Assembly: GCA_013407085.1 (NCBI GenBank)
Contig: JACCGJ010023907.1
Coordinates: forward strand, 110,010 to 174,009
Source of the DNA: Atriophallophorus winterbourni
Lineage: Eukaryota > Platyhelminthes > Trematoda > Plagiorchiida > Microphallidae
Direction: 5' to 3'
DNA length: 64,000 nt
This document shows positions 55,223 to 64,000 of this stretch, one piece after another; the stretch's first letter is position 1; every line of letters starts with the position of its first letter. Position numbers and translations under genes: made by a program. A model generated the notes under the pieces. It ran no database searches. It saw nothing but the letters and a program-made list of their open reading frames with translations, and was not told where the DNA came from.

Positions 55223-56664
55223 CTCACGATAAAACAGGATATTTCAGACTACCAAGGAAATTGAATTTTGGCGTGGCCCACCGTTCATTACCGTTTATCG
55301 CACCATGCACTGTTTAGATGGGAGATGAAGAAAATAGCTTTATTCCTGTACTTTAGGTTTCAGGATTTGTGACTCTTGTACCTGTAAAAGATCCTAAAAA
55401 GATTCGGCTTCTTTGATGTAAATATGGTACATGATCGGCGAAACGTTTTAAATATATCAGTTTCATTCTGTTCATTCCGTCGTCAGTTACAGACATCTTC
55501 TTCACAATGTATTTGAAAATAATCGATGCTGATCGGGAGTTCACAATCATGAAAAAGAAGTTTGCAATGAATCGTACCAACATCCTTGATCTGACGAAGC
55601 TTCTGTGTTCACAAGCGAAACGTTACCAAAAAACCTGCTCTATCCGATTCATTGCAAACTTTCTTTTCCTCTAAATAATGTTCATGTGCTTGCCAAGCCG
55701 TTTTCACGCACACACGCCGTTCCTCACCTTCTGGTTTTCGTATGTTATGCTGCGTTGCGCTGCGTTCTGTTTTCCTTTCAAACGCTGCAGTTTTGACGAA
55801 AACTTGCAACGGGCGTTTATTTCTGGTTACATTTCTTATTGACCGAATCGTGTGATATCAACAATGCCTTGTAGCTCCAGCTGGTTACTTGTAGAGTTTT
55901 GTTTAATTACAATTTTGTTTCTTAGCCTATAGACCACAGCCTGTTGCCGTCTCACATCTTTATCGCCCTCTATGCTGCATGAATCAGTCACCTTCGAAGT
56001 GCCATCACGATATACTAAATGTCCTTAAAGAAATATCATTTCGATCGATTTTTGATGTTGAGTTGCTGGGTCTTTAACTACTACTACAAGTCCCAACGAA
56101 TTTATTATTCTATCGTTAATAAAGATGTGAGATTTGGAACTTGTTTACTTATTCTGGCGATTAGAGAGATAATACTCACTTGAATTGCCCAACTCGTTTA
56201 TCCCAGTCACGAGAAATATCGCATACCTAAATGATATTTTACATGACGCATGACGAGAATGACCACTTTTCGCTTTTATTATCATAGAGTTTATACACTT
56301 GAATGAGCACAGTGTGTAGAGCGCGGAATCATGTCAATATACACTATGCTGTGCACAAATTAGCGGTATCAATTTCTATCTGTTTCTTGCTCTTGTTGTA
56401 TTCGAAATGTTCGTACGTGTGGTAGGCTAATCACGTGCTGGAAAAAAGATAGTTGTCCCAAATACTAACTTTGCCCCGAGGTTCGATTGATTGTGTACCC
56501 GTTTCTATTAAAATCGGATGCTTGTTTCGTAACTAACATCAATCATAATTCACCAATGTAATTACGGGGGCTGTGAGCAACATGTTACTTTGGTCACCAA
56601 TAGTTCTCTTTTTAAGTTCGCCAAATGTGTATTCCTTTAATCCTGAGATTAAAATTATTGGTTC
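55223..56664. other. Non-coding sequence
   Basis: No gene recognised. A short family X-like segment (GTGAGCAACATGTTACTT) lies at 56573-56590. Confidence 0.35.
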
Positions 56665-57006
56665 CTAGTGCCATTGCTCAAACAACTCGGTTAAAATCTC
56701 GAATGTAAACTTCTTTTTACCTCCCACCCAAGGCGTTAACTGTTCACCCGTCTTTTGGTCCCGTTTCTTGTGTCTAATTTTCTCAATCCCGTGGTCACAT
56801 TCTACTTGATTGGTTTCCGTCGTCGGCTGTGCTGTTCCGGTTCCATTGTTGCCGCATGAGAAAGCAACCAGTCCAAGGTGTCGTAAATTTTCTCCGCGTG
56901 ACAGCTCATTTTCGGTCACGTTGCTACGCGTAGCGGTGACGCAGCAAACTATCATTAGCGAGATGTAGTGGACTAGTTGGTATGGATGAAAGACATGAAT
57001 GATCAT
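56665..57006 (-). CDS. Possible small secreted protein or first exon, unidentified
   Basis: A 113-codon frame with an ATG at 57006 starts with a hydrophobic stretch that could be a signal peptide (YISLMIVCCVTATRS), followed by a polar part with two N-x-S/T sites (NVTE, NGTG) and a lysine-rich end. A donor-like GGGAG|GTAAAA stands near 56725, so it could also be a first exon. I do not recognise the family, and a chance frame of this length is possible in 64 kb. Confidence 0.25.
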   Translation of the reverse strand: MIIHVFHPYQLVHYISLMIVCCVTATRSNVTENELSRGENLRHLGLVAFSCGNNGTGTAQPTTETNQVECDHGIEKIRHKKRDQKTGEQLTPWVGGKKKFTFEILTELFEQWH

Positions 57007-60000
57007 GGTGACTGTTGAAAACCAGCTGTTTGTCTCTAGCTCGATATGTTATAGTGTATCAAGAATTGTTTCACTTTGATTTGCTTTCCTAGTCGATATG
57101 TGATCCATCTTTTTTATCGAGTCGAATGTCGTCAATGTTTTCTCGAACGTATATTTTTGTCACCTCTCGGTACCGTTTTTACATGTGGTGGTGAGAATTT
57201 AGGATCAAATATATTTTAATGTTTTTCCCCGGAAGCTTTCAAATCCGCGACCTCTTACTTCTTTGGTGCTCACGTCAGCGATGCGTCTAGTTTGAATCAT
57301 TGCTGCCACTTAGACAATAACCGATTGTCAATACTTCCAGCCAGTTGCTGTGATAATGCACTGTGTCTGTAAAGTAAAGTTAAATCCAGTAGAAGAGTTT
57401 TATATGTCCAAACATGATATTAACCCGCGTCATTTAGCGTGCCCGCTATTCGTTGTTTGAAACGTTGATTAAACTTGCGCTGGTGATAAAATTTATGAAA
57501 CGGCTTTTTAACGCCAACGAAATTCGAAAACTAGTTAAGTAATTCATCTTTGCACACGAAAAAATAATTCTGATCTCTTGATATTGGCGTTGCATCCATC
57601 TGGCGAATTCATGCAGCTTGACGGCCCTGCATCAACGACACTGTTTTATGTTTGCATCTATGAAGCTGCCGTTTATTTTGTTTTTGTTGTTCCGATGCTG
57701 GGTTGCAAACAAGGCATCTCTGTATTTTGCGAGATCGCGCGAAGCGCACATTTTGTACTTGCTTATTGCGTCACGCAGTGCTCTCGTGCGCCACCTTATT
57801 GATTAAAACTGCTTCTATATCGATATTCAATAATTCTAAGAAATATCATATTAATTTAGGCTCCTTTATCACATCGTAACTAGCATCAAGAAAGTTATCG
57901 TTCTTAAACATCAAAATTTTGAGCAACTTTATCTGCCTTGCCATATCTTCCAGTACGTGTTCCATCCATATCTTATGACATTTGTCTCGTCTTAATTCAA
58001 TAAGTCTGTTAAGCTTTCAAACGAGATGATTACAATCTCCTTTTGAATTCTACTTCAACTTTGTGCGGTCATTTTGTCGGTTCCAGTTTACCTTCATACT
58101 CAATTTTTCGTTGGTTATTAGCATTACGCAAGCGTATGCTTTGCTAGGCCATCACGGTCGCATAGAAAATGTTTTTTCAACTGTTGTTTTTATCGGCTTA
58201 GACACACAAATATGTCTTGCATCCAGTTCCAGCAAATAACTATACAAAAGGTACATCTGGATTTGTGAATTGTCGGCTTTTTGACAATAATTTGCTACAT
58301 TGATTGTATAACATAAATGTGACATCCGTCAGGTAGGTTTGCTGACTGCCCACCGCATTCATTTGCGTTGTCCTCTCTTATTTTGAACTTGGGTGTGGTC
58401 GCTTGACGTGAAAACTCAATCTCAATGATTTAATGACCCGGAACTCATTACGGTTTAAAGTGATTGCCATCCTAAACTGTTCACGTAGATGCTTAGCATT
58501 TCTTTCGGAAGCGCCCTATTTTCTTGCTGTTGCTTACTATTGATTTCCACATCAGTTTTTTTTACATTGAATCAGAAAACCAGACACCCGTAATTTTATG
58601 CTTTTTCAAATTATTTCGTTTTAGTTATCGAAACGTGGAACACTTGAATGTTTGCAGATTCGTTTATCGTGATGTTTCAATTGCATTACGGCACTGATAA
58701 CGCTTATTGCTTCTCAAAAAGGATCGTTAAATCTCGTAATAACATTTATGTCCATATATTTGGTCATTTAAAGGATGACGAAATCCATAAGCGTCTTTAA
58801 ATGCATATTTGTATGCATTTCCGCACTCACACCTCACGACCGGTTTCGTACTGTTTGCACTCACCACGTAGGGATAGTGCGATCAAAAAACCGCGTGCCG
58901 TTAAACAGTAAGGAATGTTAAATAAAGATTGAACTGTCAGTTAAAATCGGCATGACCTTTTGTTTTCAAAATTGTACGACTCACTGTTTGAAAAAGAATG
59001 ATATTCTATGTGCGAACTAGATTATAGTCGATCGTTGTATAATAAAGTGAAAATATCAGCAATGACAAGTAAATTTAAAGCGACCATTTACTTCTGGAAT
59101 TTTTCAAATAGCAATTTCTCTTTCAACAAAGATACTTGGATGAACACAGGATGGAAAGTGGTGCCTAACAAATTTTGCGGAAATTAAAGTTTAATTGTGT
59201 AAAGTTCTATGTGGTACTTGTTGTTCATCTGTGAGAGAGTTATTGCTCTGTCATGGGCAATGGAATGCTGTTTTTTTAAGAAATTTGCGTTTATATAGTG
59301 TTTTACATAAAATAATCCGCTTGAAACGATTTGCATGGTTTGCATGAGTATTTCGGTATTTAATGTTCCTAAGTTCGACTCAATACGTTATAAATTTGGA
59401 TTAAAGAATGAAGTTTATAATAGAGCCGCAGATGATAATTTCGTGCATTATTAAGGAGTAAACATCAAACGTAGATTGAATAGACGAAACAATTGAAACC
59501 CCCCTTTGTTTGAGGGAGCGAAGGGAACATAGCCCATTGTTCTTCACCCATTTAAATTTAAATGAGATGTACTCGTGTTCTATCTTTTGGATTATTTTGA
59601 AAATCTCTGTTTGATGCATCTACCTATTGTCTACAAAAAATTCCCTTTGTAGTTTTTTCATTACCATTTCCATTGAAATTATACCTGGAAACCTATGGTA
59701 TTTCTTTAACAACCGACTTGCCAGCTTTTTTCTGTGTTAAGCGTTCATAGACCCTCTCCTACATAGCGAACCGTTTTGATGTTAAGACTTCAGCGAGGAT
59801 TTACGGTCAAAATGGTATTCCCACAGTGTATCCTGATCGATCGAGTGTTTTCTCTGGCTGACGTCATGCCTGGCCGCATTGCTTGTGATTCCTTCGTGAA
59901 AATCCTCTCATCAATATTGTGAGATTTCCACAACATAAACAATCCTAAGTTTTCATGAAAAATTGTGCGGGAACCCTGAAGTGGGGAGATTACCCATGAT

Positions 60001-60086
60001 TAATATTCCCATCGATCTTCTTAAAGATATTGCTAGTTTACCATTTCAAGTTAAGTGTACATTTTTTCGTAAAAATTGTTTTGAAT
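57007..60086. other. Long stretch without recognisable gene
   Basis: AT-rich, only short frames without motifs. No repeat relation inside the window was noticed. Confidence 0.4.
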
Positions 60087-60144
60087 AACTTAAGTTATAA
60101 CGGGATGGGGATGTGAGCACCACAAAACATTAACTTAAGTTATA
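60087..60144. mobile_element. Very short retro-insertion (about 30 bp) with 14-bp target duplication
   Basis: AACTTAAGTTATAA occurs at 60087-60100 and again within 60131-60144, flanking CGGGATGGGGATGTGAGCA and CCACAAAACATT. The insert equals the terminal motif of repeat family X (compare 62036-62055, reversed). Confidence 0.75.
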
Positions 60145-61648
60145 ATTTGATTGTCATTGATTGTCAGGTTTCACAGTGCCCGCTTTGATATCTTCAACAT
60201 TTTCGGAATTTTGAGCATCCTCCTTAATTCTTGCATGAGCTTTATTCATCTCTGTGTGGATACGATCTACTGATAACACACTGAATAACATCGTGAACGC
60301 TAAATTGCCCGTAGACCATAATGCATGCTTTTTAGAAAAAATAATTACCTTTCTAAAACCTACGTATTGTTATTTCGGGTTACGTATCATACATTCACAC
60401 GAAGCTTGCGTCCAGTCACTAGGTGCCATTTCGATTGTTATCATCACTGACCACATTGCCTTCAGTTTGGTTCGCCCATCACACATCTGTTGTCCTAGTT
60501 ACAACTTGTCAATGTAGGGTGTTACATGGTAGTGTTTTTCACTTGTATTTATTCGTGTGTGAATCTTGTTCGAGTCATGCTGGTTTCACTGGTTGTAACC
60601 AACCCCTAGCCGTACGTGACGATTGCACTATGTTTGGTCTTTGTCTAACAGACTTCTTTGTGTTCGTTAGTTGTCGGTTTGGTTCGCTTATTTTTCCAAA
60701 GGATGGCAAGGCTGGTGATGTATGTGCGCATGCGTCAGTCTGTGTGAGTGTGATGATGTCCAAGGTTGAACGAGATTGGACCTATTGCTCATGTTTTATC
60801 ATCGATTTTATCCGCGGTGACATCAAGATTGCGAGTTTCACGAGACGCCATATGCGCCTGGCTTGAAATTGGTGCGTCTGTTTCTCAACCATTCGATTCT
60901 AGTTCGAATAAATCTTCAAGTATGTTGCGGTGCTAATTTTGCCGGGTTTTTTTAGTCCACTGATAATTTCTGTAATCAAAGTTGTTCAGCGTTATTGTCA
61001 AGTGTGTACTGTAGTTTTCCGTAAAAAACATGAAAGTTAACAATTTACTTCAATCGTATCGTACTTCACTTTCTCTGAACAAAACTTCAGCTAATTCATT
61101 CGGCCAATCGTTAACATCTATGTTGCCCCGTCGACCTTGCGCTAGGTGTTAACAACACGCGAAAGAAACCTTCACACAGTTTAAATGCATTTTATCAATA
61201 AAATGCTTCGTTTATTAATTATTCGAGGTTAATTTAAGTAGTTTCAGTGGTTATTTTATATGTAGGTCTCGCAGCATTGGTGACGTCTTGCTCCTAATGT
61301 AGGGCGGACGGTTTGAAGATGGTTTCATAAAGCGGAGGTCAGTATTTTGAATTCTGTTTCTGAAAAATACCTTAACCTCACTCTTTGGTCTGATGGATAT
61401 GGGATACACTACGACAGCTGGTAATTCTAATCGATTAATGCAGCGTTTCGCAAAGTCAAGCATCTCCACGTACATTTGGCATGCTACCAATGACTTCTTC
61501 TTTTCTATGCTGGCGTATGCAGTGGGTGTTAACAGCGACTGGCCATGATAATTTCCAGTTCTGTAGCTTACGATGGTGACTTTCTTGTGCGAGGGAAATT
61601 GTCGGTTTTATAGGCACTACATCACCCTGATAAAATTTGAGTTTATTT
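60145..61648. other. Non-coding sequence
   Basis: No gene recognised. Open stretches at 60423-60866 and 61251-61671 lack known motifs. Confidence 0.35.
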
Positions 61649-61724
61649 ACATTTATCCGGCTGTGCGGCACTTCGCCTGAATCAGGCTTGTGCTTTCATA
61701 CGTATACATACATTTATCCGGCTG
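61649..61724 (+). mobile_element. 46-bp SINE 3' end with perfect 15-bp target duplication
   Basis: ACATTTATCCGGCTG stands at 61649-61663 and at 61710-61724. The 46 bases between them match the last bases of the SINE copies (GCGGCACTTCGCCTGA, CAGGCTTGTGCTTTCATAC). This is an extreme 5' truncation. Confidence 0.85.
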
Positions 61725-62028
61725 ACGAACTCTCGGATCACTCGAACAGAACCACAAGAGGCTTCGAGTTATTGAACAGCTGTAGTTGGTATGGAATGAG
61801 CAAAGGCGTCACAGTAAACATTTCAAATTTTCGTTTGTTTTAATGCTGAAGCACACAAGAAAGCTTGGTTACGTTCAAGTAGTTAATCGCTATCCTTCAA
61901 CCTTCTTAACTTCCTCGAACATTGAATAAATCTAGGCTGGTGATTGTTAATGGCTTTTGTAACGCACCGTGTATTCATTGAATCCAGTTTGTTCATTTTC
62001 ACATTGGTCTTCATAAACACACTGTTGC

Positions 62029-62215
62029 CTAATATATTGTGGTGCTCACATCCCCATCCCTTGCAGCACCAAAATATATTGGTCTTTTATATGCACCTTG
62101 AGCACTTGGCCAGGAATCACTTTGTGATTCTGTATTTGAACATCGTGGTTCTTTGTAAGAACCCCATTTAACAATGGCATACAAGTATACCTTTTGTTTA
62201 ACACTGCTGCCTAGT
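62029..62215. repeat. Family X repeat with a head-to-head terminal motif
   Basis: Bases 62057-62215 match 2650-2800. Just before, AATATATTGTGGTGCTCACA at 62030-62049 is an inverted version of the start GCACCAAAATATATTGG (62060-62076), so the two motifs can form a stem. No frame. Confidence 0.6.
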
Positions 62216-62880
62216 TTTCACATTTATTGCGTATGTGTAATTTTGCCGAGTGTGAGATGGTTTCCTGACCCTCATGCTCCGTAAATTGATACATTTTCGG
62301 AGAAAATTTTTACGATTGCTATACCAAAATAATCCAAGATCTCTCATAGAAATTAAAGCTAATTGGTAATGTTTTGTATGGGTAAAATTTGGAGTTCCTC
62401 AGAACGCTTCTAAGATGTAATCGATAATTAATTGCTACAAATAGATTCTGTTTTACGTCACTTCTGTTCGCTAAGTGACAATCATTTGATTCATTGCTTT
62501 GATTGATCGTGTCGCATGCAATATTATTCCGCGCATTGACACAGTGTATTTGAAAACGGTCCCAGCTTAAGAAACCTATAAGGCCGATGCGATGGTTCCG
62601 ACTCTGGTCGCGTAAAATTTTGTTATTCCTTCTTATACCCACCATACGCTCATTGAATGAACGAAAACCGATCGAACATAAATAAAATTAAAAACAGTTG
62701 CGCGCACGTTCCTTGTTTTGAATCGCGTATGTACAATGTATGGCCATGCAGCTCGTTTCCTCCATTGACGCTATACGTGTCGTTTCATGTATATAGCGTC
62801 TACTTATTCCGTTTACGCGGTTTCTGTGTGTTTTGACAGACGTGCCATTTGACAATCACAGTCGCGACGTTTCGCAGGTG
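62216..62880. other. Non-coding sequence
   Basis: No gene recognised. The minus-strand frame at 62645-62319 has no motif. Confidence 0.35.
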
Positions 62881-63115
62881 CGCATCGCGTCCCTATACCC
62901 ATTAGTTACTGATAAGTTGATGTTGTCACGTATTTATCATCAGTCAGGCTGCAGGTGTCAGCAGTTCCGCTCGCATTGTTGGTCTCGTCGCCATAGGATA
63001 TTCCAGTTCGCATCCCTATACCCATTAGTTACTGATAAATTGATGTTGTCACGTCTTTGTCATCAGTCATGTTGCAGGTGTCAGCAGTTCTCGTCGCCAT
63101 AGGATATTCCAGTTT
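62881..63115. repeat. Tandem duplication, two units of about 128 and 107 bp
   Basis: Both units contain CCCTATACCCATTAGTTACT, TTGATGTTGTCACGT, AGGTGTCAGCAGTT and GTCGCCATAGGATATTCCAG. The first unit has about 20 extra bases (CGCTCGCATTGTTGGTCT). Confidence 0.9.
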
Positions 63116-64000
63116 GCTGTTTTGTCTACGTACTAAGTATGGGCTCATTATTATTCACATGCAATTGAATAGAGAGAAAGTAATGCAGCATGCTTACCTC
63201 TAATCTAAATGATACTGAGAAATTATAACTAGAACTCAATCGGTCATTACCGTTTTTATCTGTTGTCGATGTGGAGAAGTACTCGATCGGTGAACCCCGT
63301 TTTGTTTTGCGCCTGCATCATCGATTTAACAATATCTGCTGCTCTCCATCTTGAGTCTTTACACGTTCGCCAGAGTGATCGTTTAGTAGAGGTTTTTCCG
63401 GATATCGGACTAGTGTTCACATTTTTCATGGCTCATTTTGCATCACATTCAATTTAATAGATATAGCCTGAATCTGGGAGCATGCCGTTGTTGATATCAA
63501 GCGGCGATATAAACATTCGCTTCGCTTTCTTAGCCAACGGTTGCGCAGTAATTGAATGACGTTGATCCAACTGCGCCGTCTGATGTTACTTGGGTCATGT
63601 TTGTTTACACCTTTTTAAAGCTGACTTGCATTCCCGTTTATGTGAATATGCGGTTTTCACGCAAAATTCAATATCATATGAATTAGGCACTCTTCCTGAT
63701 AATATGTGAACTACTTGAATTAGCAACCACTGGATTAGAAAATTAAGATTTGGGTTCGACCGCTTGAAACCGTCTTGTTTGAGAAAGGAAACTCTGACTC
63801 AGCCAGTAATCTCTCCTTGTCTATCAACGACTTAACCCTTTCGGCTGATTTTCTGACAAATTCGACTATCGATTTTGTACACCTCAAACTTAATTGGGTG
63901 ATTCGATTGGTCAAAAGTGTCAGGTGTTGAACCTTGAAACATTTGTGTGATTTTCAATATTCTCTTGGTGCGCACAGCCTCTAGTGTACCATTTAACAAA
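63116..64000. other. Non-coding sequence to the right edge
   Basis: No gene, RNA or repeat recognised. Confidence 0.35.

Noticed and set aside
62833..63102. 89-codon frame with an internal repeat
   Set aside because: The protein repeat simply reflects the DNA tandem duplication.
1..64000. CRISPR arrays, operons, bacterial genes, rRNA, tRNA or spliced-leader genes
   Set aside because: None was seen. Short tandem repeats are microsatellites or LINE tails, and the only structured RNA recognised is the U6 copy.

Overview
The window looks like a repeat-dense stretch of a flatworm genome, most likely a digenean trematode (fluke). The reasons are a CsRn1-type Gypsy LTR retrotransposon, many RTE and CR1/Jockey-like non-LTR retrotransposons, an AT-leaning base composition, and one spliced animal gene with introns of 1 to 3.4 kb. 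I cannot name the species. There are no prokaryotic features.

Positions 1-31534 are almost entirely transposon on transposon. From the left: a Gypsy element entering the window in minus orientation (gag, primer site, LTR); two broken RTE endonuclease copies, one split by a younger RTE 3' fragment with target-site duplications; a minus-strand CR1-like relic (family A) holding a SINE; two copies of a second LINE (family E) lying tail to tail and forming a 1.15-kb inverted repeat; a long family A copy with a 767-codon open frame, followed by a decayed one; a decayed two-ORF LINE with a PHD-like ORF1 (family C); a two-ORF LINE on the minus strand (family B) interrupted by a full-length U6 snRNA copy fused to that LINE's own 3' end; a 1.28-kb foldback element; another RTE tail; a Gypsy gag-protease relic; and further LINE 3' fragments.

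Positions 31535-35410 hold a compact CsRn1-like LTR retrotransposon on the minus strand. It has 483-bp LTRs about 98% identical, a 4-bp target duplication and a purine tract, but broken gag and pol and no recognisable integrase. It ends only about 290 bp before the first ATG of the one clear host gene.

That gene (35697 to at least 44281, plus strand) encodes a Roundabout-like axon-guidance receptor: signal peptide, five Ig domains, three fibronectin III domains, a transmembrane helix, then a cytoplasmic tail with a proline-rich motif. Exon 1 (2,784 nt) carries all Ig domains and most FN3 sequence; exons 2 and 3 follow in phase. Intron 1 holds a 391-bp hairpin MITE and intron 2 an RTE 3' fragment. 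The last coding exon was not found.

From 44282 to 64000 there is no recognisable host exon. This part is probably later introns of the receptor gene or intergenic DNA. It contains SINE copies, LINE and RTE relics, a Gypsy integrase relic split by a 250-bp hairpin, a pogo/Tigger-like end, two very short retro-insertions (about 30 and 46 bp) with 14-15-bp target duplications, and a tandem duplication.
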